This document shows positions 1 through 5,302 of a DNA stretch of 7,003 nt, piece by piece. The translations under genes and the position numbers were made by a program. The notes below the pieces were generated by a model. The model did not search any database, was not told where the DNA came from, and saw only the letters and a list, made by a program, of their open reading frames with translations. The stretch comes from Butyricicoccus_A sp945486175 (GTDB lineage Bacteria > Bacillota > Clostridia > Oscillospirales > Butyricicoccaceae): the NCBI GenBank assembly GCA_945829445.1, contig CALZUY010000101.1, positions 1 to 7,003 of the forward strand, written 5' to 3'. The first letter of the stretch is position 1; each line of letters begins with the position of its first letter.

Positions 1-55
1 CAGCAACCTTACCAGAGGTATCCGGAACCTGCTTTACGCATACGATAACTTTCAT
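1..55 (-). CDS. etfB: Electron transfer flavoprotein beta subunit, N-terminal fragment (runs off the window)
   Basis: Only the first 18 codons are inside the window. They read MKVIVCVKQVPDT and onward, the characteristic N-terminal strand and loop of clostridial EtfB. EtfB pairs with EtfA and carries the flavin that takes electrons from NADH. In the Bcd-EtfAB complex it bifurcates them between crotonyl-CoA and ferredoxin. The start is fixed by a GGGAGGA ribosome-binding site at 66-72, ten bases upstream. The gap from the bcd stop codon is 22 nt with no terminator, so the two genes are co-transcribed. EtfA would be expected next, outside the window. The identification rests on a short but distinctive motif plus the neighbouring gene. 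Confidence 0.88.
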   Translation of the reverse strand, partial: MKVIVCVKQVPDTSGKVA

Positions 56-77
56 GATACTGTATTCCTCCCTATTC

Positions 78-1217
78 TTACTTGCCGAGTACGTTGCCCG
101 AAATGACAACTCTCTGGATTTCAGAGGTACCCTCGTAGATCTCGGTGATCTTAGCGTCACGCATCATGCGCTCAACCGGGTAATCACGGGTGTAGCCGTA
201 GCCGCCGAACAGCTGAACAGCCTCAGTGGTGATCTTCATAGCAGCCTCAGAAGCGAACAGCTTAGCCATAGCAGCGTCCTTGGTGAAGCGCTTGCCTTCG
301 CTCTTTGCAGCAGCAGCAGCGTAGGTCAGCAGGCGAGCTGCGTTGATGGAAACTTCCATATCAGCGAACTTGAACTGGGTGTTCTGGAACTTCGCGATCG
401 GTCTGCCGAACTGAACACGGCCCTTGGTGTACTCAACAGCCTGGTTCATAGCGCCCTCTGCAATGCCCAGAGCCTGAGCAGCGATGCCGATACGGCCGCC
501 GTCGAGGGTGTTCATAGCAATGTTGAAGCCCTTGCCCAGCTTGCCGAGCAGGTTTTCCTTCGGGATGATGCAGTCCTCAAATACGATTTCAGACGTCGGG
601 GAACCATGCAGGCCCAGCTTTTCCTCGTGACGGCCAACAGAGAAGCCCGGGAAATCCTTCTCTACGATGAATGCAGAGATGCCCTTGGTGCCCTTGGACG
701 GGTCGGTCATAGCAAATACAACAAAAATGTCAGCAACATAGCCGTTGGTGATGAAGATCTTGGAACCGTTCATTACCCAATGGTCGCCAGCGTCTTCGCA
801 AACGGTGGTGCCCTTGGATGCGTCGGAACCTGCATTCGGCTCGGTCAGAGCGAATGCGCCTACCTTGCCATTGCACAGCATCGGCAGGTACTTCTTCTTC
901 TGCTCCTCGGTACCGAAGTTGATGATCGGGCCGCAGCACAGGCCGTTGTGGGTAGCAACGATGTCGCCGGTGGAAGCGCAGTGCTTGGACAGCTCTTCTA
1001 CTACGATAGCAGCAGAGATGTCATCAGCGCCAGGTCCGCCGTACTCCTTCGGTACGCACATGCCCATTACGCCGTAACGGAACAGCTGGTCGACGGTGTC
1101 AGCCGGATACTGCTCAAGGCGGTCAGTCTCCGCAGCGATCGGCGCGACTTCTGCTTCGGTGAACTCACGAAGAGACTTCCGAATCAGCTCTTGCTCTTTG
1201 GTCAAGTTGAAGTCCAT
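78..1217 (-). CDS. bcd: Butyryl-CoA dehydrogenase (short-chain acyl-CoA dehydrogenase)
   Basis: A 379-residue cytoplasmic flavoenzyme that interconverts crotonyl-CoA and butyryl-CoA, the reductive step of butyrate formation. All family landmarks are present. The N-terminal helical domain begins MDFNLTKEQELIRKSLREF. The first acyl-CoA dehydrogenase signature, ALTEPNAGSDASK, is at residues 123-135. The second signature starts QLFGGYGYTRDYP near the C-terminus. The catalytic glutamate is E362 in EIYEGTSEIQ. Length is normal for bacterial Bcd (about 380). A longer reading frame opens at 1259, but the ATG at 1217 is chosen because a GGAGGA site lies 7 nt before it and homologues start with MDF. 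etfB follows 22 nt downstream, which supports Bcd-EtfAB over a beta-oxidation acyl-CoA dehydrogenase. A related acyl-CoA substrate cannot be excluded from sequence alone. Confidence 0.95.
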   Translation of the reverse strand: MDFNLTKEQELIRKSLREFTEAEVAPIAAETDRLEQYPADTVDQLFRYGVMGMCVPKEYGGPGADDISAAIVVEELSKHCASTGDIVATHNGLCCGPIINFGTEEQKKKYLPMLCNGKVGAFALTEPNAGSDASKGTTVCEDAGDHWVMNGSKIFITNGYVADIFVVFAMTDPSKGTKGISAFIVEKDFPGFSVGRHEEKLGLHGSPTSEIVFEDCIIPKENLLGKLGKGFNIAMNTLDGGRIGIAAQALGIAEGAMNQAVEYTKGRVQFGRPIAKFQNTQFKFADMEVSINAARLLTYAAAAAKSEGKRFTKDAAMAKLFASEAAMKITTEAVQLFGGYGYTRDYPVERMMRDAKITEIYEGTSEIQRVVISGNVLGK

Positions 1218-1224
1218 GTTATAT

Positions 1225-1230
1225 TCCTCC
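1225..1230 (-). promoter_or_regulatory. Ribosome-binding site deciding the bcd start
   Basis: On the minus strand this reads GGAGGA and sits 7 nt before the ATG at 1217. It makes the 379-residue start the right one. The upstream ATG at 1259 in the same frame has no comparable site and would add 14 residues that do not look like the family N-terminus. Confidence 0.85.
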
Positions 1231-1265
1231 AATTTCACTATAGTATGTTTGAATAACACCCAAAG

Positions 1266-1283
1266 AAACTAAAAAGTTAACAT
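1266..1283. promoter_or_regulatory. Possible Rex-type redox operator, downstream of the bcd promoter (weak)
   Basis: Read on the minus strand this is ATGTTAACTTTTTAGTTT. Against the clostridial Rex consensus TTGTTAA-N4-TTAACAA the left half matches 6 of 7 positions, but the right half only 3 of 7. It lies just downstream of the predicted bcd transcription start, where a repressor could block elongation. Rex is known to control butyrate-pathway genes in several Clostridia by sensing NADH/NAD+. The match is weak, and AT-rich DNA produces such matches by chance. Confidence 0.25.
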
Positions 1284-1299
1284 ATATCTTATCAAAAGT

Positions 1300-1328
1300 A
1301 GTATATCATATTTACAAAAGTTGTGCAA
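1300..1328 (-). promoter_or_regulatory. Sigma-A promoter of bcd-etfB
   Basis: On the minus strand there is a -35 box TTGCAC (1323-1328), a 17-nt spacer, and a -10 box TATACT (1300-1305). The -10 differs from consensus at one position and the -35 at two. Transcription should start near 1293, giving a leader of about 75 nt before the bcd ATG. The surrounding DNA is strongly AT-rich, as expected for a highly expressed fermentation operon. Confidence 0.8.
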
Positions 1329-1361
1329 TAATTTTTATTTTTCTTCAACATCCATCACAAG

Positions 1362-1379
1362 TTTATTTAGATTTAACAA
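1362..1379. promoter_or_regulatory. Possible Rex-type half site upstream of the bcd promoter (weak)
   Basis: The plus strand reads TTTATTTAGATTTAACAA. The right half is a perfect TTAACAA Rex half-site, while the left half matches only 3 of 7. It lies about 35 nt upstream of the bcd -35 box. Alone this would be dismissed. It is recorded because a second half-good site lies at 1266-1283 on the other side of the promoter. Confidence 0.2.
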
Positions 1380-1558
1380 GAAATCGCCCAAAACGCAACT
1401 TTTCTGAAAAAAAAAGGGGTTTTCCTGTCCATTCCATTGCCAAACTGCTGGTTTTCAATTATTTTCCATTCCCCTGTTTGCGAAAAAAACATTTACAGAT
1501 TTTTTCGTCCGGTCTTGTCGAAGTCGTCTGACGTATGGACAGCCCAGCGCACCGGAAG

Positions 1559-1590
1559 GCGGTTTCCCTCCCCGCAAAAGAGGGCACCGC
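1559..1590. repeat. Imperfect hairpin in the intergenic region
   Basis: GCGGT (1559-1563) pairs with ACCGC (1586-1590), and CCCTC (1566-1570) pairs with GAGGG (1580-1584). The two blocks are separated by a small internal loop (TT opposite C) and closed by a 9-nt loop. No T-tract follows on either strand, so it is not an intrinsic terminator. It may be part of a structured transcript or only chance pairing in a GC-rich patch. Confidence 0.4.
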
Positions 1591-1714
1591 AGAGAATATG
1601 ACTGGAAAATACCGCACGAAAAGAAGAAAACGCCATACCGGACAACCTATAAAATACAGCTGCCCGCGCGCAGCACAGGACACATCATACGCCTATAGAA
1701 CAGACAGTCGGCTT

Positions 1715-1761
1715 CACCCCATCTGGCAGACAGTTATGATATACTGTCTGCAGATGGGGTG
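1715..1761 (+). terminator. Long near-perfect hairpin, terminator-like on the plus strand
   Basis: CACCCCATCT (1715-1724) pairs with AGATGGGGTG (1752-1761). After one bulged G at 1725, GCAGACAGT (1726-1734) pairs with ACTGTCTGC (1743-1751). This makes a 19-bp stem with an 8-nt loop (1735-1742). Four T follow on the plus strand (1762-1765), giving a weak terminator shape. No T-rich tract follows on the minus strand. No plus-strand gene ends here, so its job is unclear. It could insulate the downstream gene, end a small RNA, or be a remnant of a small mobile inverted-repeat element. Confidence 0.5.
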
Positions 1762-1762
1762 T

Positions 1763-1781
1763 TTTGCTGTGCTGCAGCAAA
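1763..1781. repeat. Short perfect hairpin next to the long one
   Basis: TTTGCTG (1763-1769) and CAGCAAA (1775-1781) form a 7-bp stem with a 5-nt loop. It begins two bases after the long hairpin ending at 1761 and consumes its T-tract. In RNA the two would stack as tandem stem-loops, which argues against simple termination at 1762-1765. Confidence 0.45.
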
Positions 1782-1842
1782 GACTGGAATATGGTAAGCA
1801 CGATCGGACTTCCAGGCGTACTCCATTGCAAAATCAGGTTCT

Positions 1843-1856
1843 TTTTTGTACAAAAA
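1843..1856. promoter_or_regulatory. Perfect 14-bp palindrome, candidate operator of the binding-protein gene
   Basis: TTTTTGTACAAAAA is an exact palindrome. It ends 5 nt before the -35 box at 1862 and is centred about 49 nt upstream of the predicted transcription start. Dimeric activators or repressors commonly bind such a position. No regulator gene lies in the window, so the partner is unknown. The AT-rich arms make chance occurrence possible. Confidence 0.4.
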
Positions 1857-1861
1857 TGCAG

Positions 1862-1891
1862 TTGCCGACTGATATGCAGAAATGATATAAT
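1862..1891 (+). promoter_or_regulatory. Extended -10 promoter of the substrate-binding-protein gene
   Basis: The -35 box is TTGCCG (1862-1867), followed by an 18-nt spacer and a perfect TATAAT -10 box (1886-1891) preceded by TGA (1883-1885), which is the extended -10 TGN motif. The start point should be near 1898. This leaves a leader of about 30 nt that contains the AAGGGAGGG ribosome-binding site at 1911-1919. Confidence 0.85.
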
Positions 1892-1926
1892 GGTTTACCC
1901 AATAGACGCGAAGGGAGGGCATCCGC

Positions 1927-2958
1927 ATGAAAAACATACGCAAAATCTGTCTCGCCGCGATTTTGGCGCTGTGCTCGCTGCTGTGCTGTGCATGCGGAGG
2001 CTCCGCAGCGCGCAAGTCCACCGAAGATACAACAGATACCGGCTCCGGCACCTCCGCCCAGCCTGTCTCACTGGATATGCCGTATATCGGCATCCTGCTC
2101 AAATCGCTGGAAAATCCGTATTTTGACCTCATCAAGGCGGGTGCCGAAGATGAAGCGGATACGCTCGGCGTGGAGGTCATGGTTTTCTCCCCGGACGGAG
2201 AGGATGACACCGACGACCAGGCGGACATGCTGTTGACCATGGCGGACATGGCAGTGGATGTCATCGCCATTGCGCCGATTGATGAGGCTTCGCTGGAAGA
2301 AGGCCTTTCACGCGCCAAAGAAAACGGCAAAATCATTGTGGCAGTCGATACTTCGCTGGATTACGACGGCTGTGCCTGCTATATCGGAACGGACAACTAC
2401 ACCGCCGCCTATCAGCAGGGCGAATATGCGGCAGGCCTGGTGGGCGAAGACGCCTGTGCGGTCATCCTGCGCGGACAGGCGCAGGACAAGGCACATACGC
2501 TGCGCGAATACGGTCTGGAGGATGCACTGCTCGACAGCGGCGTGCAGCTTCTGGATACGGAAATCTGCAATTCCTCCGAGGAAGAAGCAGAGGAAGCCCT
2601 GACAGAGCTGCTCGAGACCTGCGAAACACTCAATCTGGTGTGCACCACGTCTGACAGCATGGCGGTCGGCGCACAGCGCGCGATTGCACAGGCCGGGCGC
2701 AGCGGCGACATCCATATTGTCTCCTTTGACGGCATGCAGGAGGTTTCCGAGCTGGTGCGCATCGGTGAAATCGACGCGGTATTTGCACAGGACGCCTATG
2801 AAATCGGACGGGAATGCATCCGCAATGCCGTGAAGCTGTACCAGGGTGAGGAAGTGCCCGAAACCATCCACACCGGTGTGGAGCTGATTACACAGGGCAA
2901 TGCACAGGCACATATGGACGAGGTCAACCGTCGCCTGCGCCACAAAAAGACAAAATGA
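1927..2958 (+). CDS. Sugar ABC-transporter-type substrate-binding lipoprotein (RbsB-like), orphan
   Basis: A 343-residue secreted lipoprotein. A short basic N-terminus and a hydrophobic stretch lead to a lipobox with the lipidated cysteine most likely at C23 (CCAC then GGS). A Ser/Thr/Asp linker follows to about residue 50, then a type-1 periplasmic binding fold (Peripla_BP_4 kind) from about 52 to 325. By eye against E. coli RbsB, several ligand contacts look kept: N63 in ENPYF, D141, R193, D268 in SFDGM and Q288 in FAQDAYEIG. The usual Arg after the first Asp is T142, and the Asn of the usual ND motif is S242. The ligand may therefore be a modified sugar or a different molecule. No ATPase or permease gene adjoins it, and it has its own promoter and terminator. 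It may serve a remote transporter or a sensor kinase. Confidence 0.85.
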   Translation: MKNIRKICLAAILALCSLLCCACGGSAARKSTEDTTDTGSGTSAQPVSLDMPYIGILLKSLENPYFDLIKAGAEDEADTLGVEVMVFSPDGEDDTDDQADMLLTMADMAVDVIAIAPIDEASLEEGLSRAKENGKIIVAVDTSLDYDGCACYIGTDNYTAAYQQGEYAAGLVGEDACAVILRGQAQDKAHTLREYGLEDALLDSGVQLLDTEICNSSEEEAEEALTELLETCETLNLVCTTSDSMAVGAQRAIAQAGRSGDIHIVSFDGMQEVSELVRIGEIDAVFAQDAYEIGRECIRNAVKLYQGEEVPETIHTGVELITQGNAQAHMDEVNRRLRHKKTK

Positions 2959-2988
2959 TAACAATCCGGTAAATTTTCTGTGAATATG

Positions 2989-3028
2989 CGCTCAAACGGG
3001 CTGAATCGGCCTGTTTGGGCGTTTTTTT
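2989..3028 (+). terminator. Strong intrinsic terminator after the binding-protein gene
   Basis: The left arm 2989-3001 pairs with the right arm 3009-3021 to give a stem of about 13 bp with two G-T pairs. A 7-nt loop caps it and seven T follow (3022-3028). It starts 30 nt after the stop codon and cleanly separates this gene from the promoter at 3054. Confidence 0.93.
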
Positions 3029-3053
3029 GCGCCTGTTCTGTGCAGGTCTGCTA

Positions 3054-3082
3054 TTGACACGCCGGAAATTTTTCCGTATAGT
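3054..3082 (+). promoter_or_regulatory. Consensus promoter of the YARHG/GTPase operon
   Basis: A perfect -35 box TTGACA (3054-3059), an ideal 17-nt spacer and TATAGT (3077-3082) form a near-consensus sigma-A promoter. Transcription should begin near 3089-3090. The spacer contains an exact inverted repeat that a regulator could occupy (listed separately). It should drive all four genes to the terminator at 6811, as no other convincing promoter is seen between them. Confidence 0.9.
3063..3076. promoter_or_regulatory. Inverted repeat inside the promoter spacer, candidate operator
   Basis: CGGAAA-TT-TTTCCG is a 6-bp inverted repeat with a 2-nt centre. It fills the space between the -35 and -10 boxes and abuts the -10. 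A protein bound here would directly block RNA polymerase, or reshape the spacer as MerR-type regulators do. The symmetry is exact; the function is inferred. Confidence 0.4.
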
Positions 3083-3089
3083 GTGAAGC

Positions 3090-3206
3090 ATAAAACTGTC
3101 GCAGTTTGTCGCGGTTCGCCGATATCGGGCGCACCGCTCCACTCCATTTTCTGTTTGCCCTGTCCCAGATGCAACACGCCGGGACGGGCAGGGGGTACAT
3201 ATTTTT
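3090..3206 (+). promoter_or_regulatory. Structured 5' leader with three consecutive hairpins
   Basis: Three stem-loops can be drawn between the predicted transcript start and the first ATG. Hairpin 1 is AAACTG-TCG-CAGTTT (3093-3107). Hairpin 2 (3111-3137) pairs GCGGT with ACCGC and CGCC with GGCG, with one mismatch and a GATATCG loop. Hairpin 3 (3156-3190) pairs TGCCC with GGGCA and GTCCC with GGGAC, with one bulged T and a 14-nt loop. Hairpin 3 ends directly against the G-rich ribosome-binding site (3191-3195). An alternative pairing of CCCTG (3158-3162) with CAGGG (3189-3193) would hide part of that site. This layout suits a riboswitch, thermosensor or protein-binding leader. It matches no riboswitch class that I recognise. 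Confidence 0.5.
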
Positions 3207-4235
3207 ATGAAGCAATTTTTTCAAATTGTGCGCGGCATTCTGCTCGCACTGGTGCTGTTTGAGGCGCTCGTCTGGCTGGGCAGCAAGTTCGGTTTTCTGG
3301 GCGTTCTGGTCGGGTCATTCCCCGTCCCGGTCGCCGCAGTTGTCCTGCTGCTGTGCCTGTACCTGACGTTCATCCGAAAGGGAACCCGGACCGCCGCACC
3401 CATTGACCGCAGGGAATATCTGGTCACGATGGAACCCGGCGCATATGGCCGCATCGGCAGCGCATTCGACAAAAGCAAATACGGCGAGCTGGAACGCCTG
3501 CCCGGCGGCTGGCTGGAAGGCGTGCGTACCTACCGCGCTGAGGACGGCTCCCTGCTGTTCACCGTACGCCAGCACCGGCCGTTACAGTTCTCAAAGCGCC
3601 TGATTGCCGCTGTCCTCGTGGCAGTTGTCCTGCTCGGCCCGCTGTCCGCGCTGTCCTATGTCAACGCGGCAAACCGCAGCATCGGCACGCTGCTCGCGAG
3701 TGTCGGGCTGACTGTTCATCCGAACGGCATGTCCTATCTCGATGTCAGGCCGGTTGAGCTGCCGCAGCTGCTGTCCGGTGAAGCAAACCGGCAGCCGGAC
3801 ATGAACACGGAGCCGGAGGATACAAACCAGGTGGATGCGCCGGCTGAGAACACGCAGACCACGGAACCTGAAGCACAGGAAGACACCTCCTCCGGCGGCA
3901 TTGGCGGCACCATCAGCAGCTGGGCAGGCGGTGTAAGCGACTGGTTTTCCGGCCTGTTCGGCGGCAATTACATCCTGCCATCGCACCGCCGTATCCTGAC
4001 GGACAGCGATGTGGAGGGCATGGACGCCGCACAGATTCAGCGCGCCATCAATGAGATGTATGCCCGCCACGGCTATGACCTGTCCAATTCGGTTGATGCG
4101 GCATATTTTGCCGAACAGAGCTGGTACAAGCCCGACCCGGACAAGTCACAGGACGAAGTCCGCGCCGAATTCAGTGACACAGAAAATACAAACCTGGACT
4201 TCCTGATTTCCTGCCGCAGCAGACTCAGGTCATAA
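3207..4235 (+). CDS. Three-helix membrane protein with extracellular YARHG domain
   Basis: A protein of 342 residues. Hydrophobic helices lie at about 8-24, 34-56 and 131-153. The positive-inside rule (RKGTR after helix 2, KR before helix 3) puts residues 57-130 in the cytoplasm and everything after about 153 outside. The outer part has a Pro/Glu/Thr-rich linker (about 192-228) and a Gly/Trp patch (about 230-253). A YARHG domain follows at about 256-338, with MYARHGYDLSN at 284-294 and SWYKPD at 305-310. YARHG domains occur in many bacterial surface proteins and have no settled function. The start is the only Met before residue 75; its GGGGG site is 11 nt away and adjoins a leader hairpin. 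First gene of the operon, 18 nt before the GTPase gene. It probably anchors or senses for the module, but this is inference. Confidence 0.8.
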   Translation: MKQFFQIVRGILLALVLFEALVWLGSKFGFLGVLVGSFPVPVAAVVLLLCLYLTFIRKGTRTAAPIDRREYLVTMEPGAYGRIGSAFDKSKYGELERLPGGWLEGVRTYRAEDGSLLFTVRQHRPLQFSKRLIAAVLVAVVLLGPLSALSYVNAANRSIGTLLASVGLTVHPNGMSYLDVRPVELPQLLSGEANRQPDMNTEPEDTNQVDAPAENTQTTEPEAQEDTSSGGIGGTISSWAGGVSDWFSGLFGGNYILPSHRRILTDSDVEGMDAAQIQRAINEMYARHGYDLSNSVDAAYFAEQSWYKPDPDKSQDEVRAEFSDTENTNLDFLISCRSRLRS

Positions 4236-4253
4236 CAAAGGGGTTAAAATCAT

Positions 4254-5282
4254 ATGAGTAAGATTATTGTGACCGCCGTCGGCGTCAGCGGCAGCGGCAA
4301 GAGCAATGCCTATGGCGCGATTATGGAGCTGCTCAAGGTGCGCCGCCGTGACAGCTATTACCTGACGGCCTGCGGCGCGACGCCGGAGGAACGCATCCGC
4401 AATTCCGGCATCATCAACCGCTATGCGGACATCAATCAGGGCTTTGTCAGCACCGGTACGATGATTACCACGGAATTTCCATTCGCCTTCGGCGGGCATT
4501 TCCGCCCGGATGTGCCCACCTATCCGCTGCTGGACATGCCGCTGATCGACTACCCGGGCGGCGTGCTCAAAACCATGCTGGGCGAAGGCTCGGAGGAATC
4601 CAGCCGCCTGCTGCACCGTATTATGGATACTGACGTGCTGCTGCTGTTCGCGGATGCAAATATCCTGTCCGAAGAAGGCGGTGTGGAGCCTGCCCGCCAG
4701 AAAATCGCGCTGGAAATCAACACGATTTTTGAAATCCTCAGCACGGAACGCGACACCGCCTTTGTCAGCAAGCCGCGCACCGTTTTGCTCCTGCTGACCA
4801 AATGCGATTCCGGTTTAATCCCGCAGGAGCTGAAGGACAATCATTTCCACGGGCTGGTCAACCGCGCATTACAGGTGTTTGACCCGACTGTGCGCTTCTG
4901 CATCAACCAGCCGGGCTGGAAAATCGCCGTTGTCCCGACCTCGACCTGCGGCGACGGCAATTCCAACTCCTGGCGCGATGGAAACGGCATTTATCATTCC
5001 GAAATGACCGCGCCGCCCCAGCCCTATGGCTTTGACCTTGCGATTTTATACGGCGTGATGAACGAGCTGGAAAACCGCGTGCGCCTCGGCTATGACGACA
5101 GCGAGGAAATTCCCGGGGAGATCGAACGCAAGCCCGGCTTTGTCTCCGGCTTCCAGTGGCGGCATATTTTACAGCGCCTTTCCGGACAGGAAAACGAACA
5201 GATTGAACTGTACCGCCAGTATGTCGGCAACCTGCATTCCATTCTCGACCCGCTCCGCGGATCACAGATCGTCGAAGTCTGA
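4254..5282 (+). CDS. P-loop GTPase-like protein of unknown role
   Basis: A soluble 342-residue protein. Walker A is GVSGSGKS at residues 10-17. A Thr-rich stretch, STGTMITTEF (66-75), fits switch I. The G3 motif is DYPG (99-102, DxxG) after a hydrophobic strand. G4 is TKCD (182-185) after LLLL, and a G5-like loop is PTSTCG at 228-233. Motif order and spacing fit a TRAFAC-type GTPase. It has TKxD instead of the commoner NKxD, a known variant. The region after about 240 is helical and not recognised. It most resembles the stand-alone GTPases of prokaryotic conflict and signalling operons (the DO-GTPase type), but I cannot confirm that family. The ribosome-binding site AAAGGGG (4237-4243) is moderate. 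The upstream gene encodes a membrane YARHG protein; two paralogue-like genes follow. A non-GTP NTPase remains possible. Confidence 0.75.
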   Translation: MSKIIVTAVGVSGSGKSNAYGAIMELLKVRRRDSYYLTACGATPEERIRNSGIINRYADINQGFVSTGTMITTEFPFAFGGHFRPDVPTYPLLDMPLIDYPGGVLKTMLGEGSEESSRLLHRIMDTDVLLLFADANILSEEGGVEPARQKIALEINTIFEILSTERDTAFVSKPRTVLLLLTKCDSGLIPQELKDNHFHGLVNRALQVFDPTVRFCINQPGWKIAVVPTSTCGDGNSNSWRDGNGIYHSEMTAPPQPYGFDLAILYGVMNELENRVRLGYDDSEEIPGEIERKPGFVSGFQWRHILQRLSGQENEQIELYRQYVGNLHSILDPLRGSQIVEV

Positions 5283-5302
5283 CAGCCAGAGGAGGTGACA
5301 CC

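Larger units (their letters stand above)
1329..1861. other. Intergenic region without a convincing gene
   Basis: This stretch separates the divergent bcd and substrate-binding-protein promoters. Positions 1329-1500 are AT-rich, with a run of nine A at about 1408-1416. From about 1500 the composition becomes mixed, with GC-rich patches. Open frames exist on both strands (for example 1459-1683 minus and 1535-1885 plus), but none has a ribosome-binding site or a recognisable protein. What it does hold is secondary structure: hairpins at 1559-1590, 1715-1761 and 1763-1781, and a palindrome at 1843-1856. An unannotated small RNA or a decayed gene is possible, but no promoter for one could be identified. 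Confidence 0.6.

Noticed and set aside
54..1256. A 400-codon open frame on the plus strand opposite bcd
   Set aside because: It is the mirror of a strongly codon-biased real gene. The protein looks like no family, it has no ribosome-binding site, and bcd on the other strand carries every acyl-CoA dehydrogenase signature.
1459..1683. Open frame of 74 codons on the minus strand in the gap
   Set aside because: No ribosome-binding site, no recognisable protein, and it overlaps structured DNA.
1535..1885. Open frame of 116 codons on the plus strand in the gap
   Set aside because: It has no ribosome-binding site, reads through both hairpins and the promoter of the next gene, and yields an unconvincing basic sequence.
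2308..2964. Long minus-strand open frame opposite the binding-protein gene
   Set aside because: Antisense shadow of a gene with clear signal peptide, fold motifs, promoter and terminator.
3090..3206. Known riboswitch (TPP, c-di-GMP, SAM and similar) in the operon leader
   Set aside because: The conserved cores I know for these classes are not visible, so only an unclassified structured leader is claimed.
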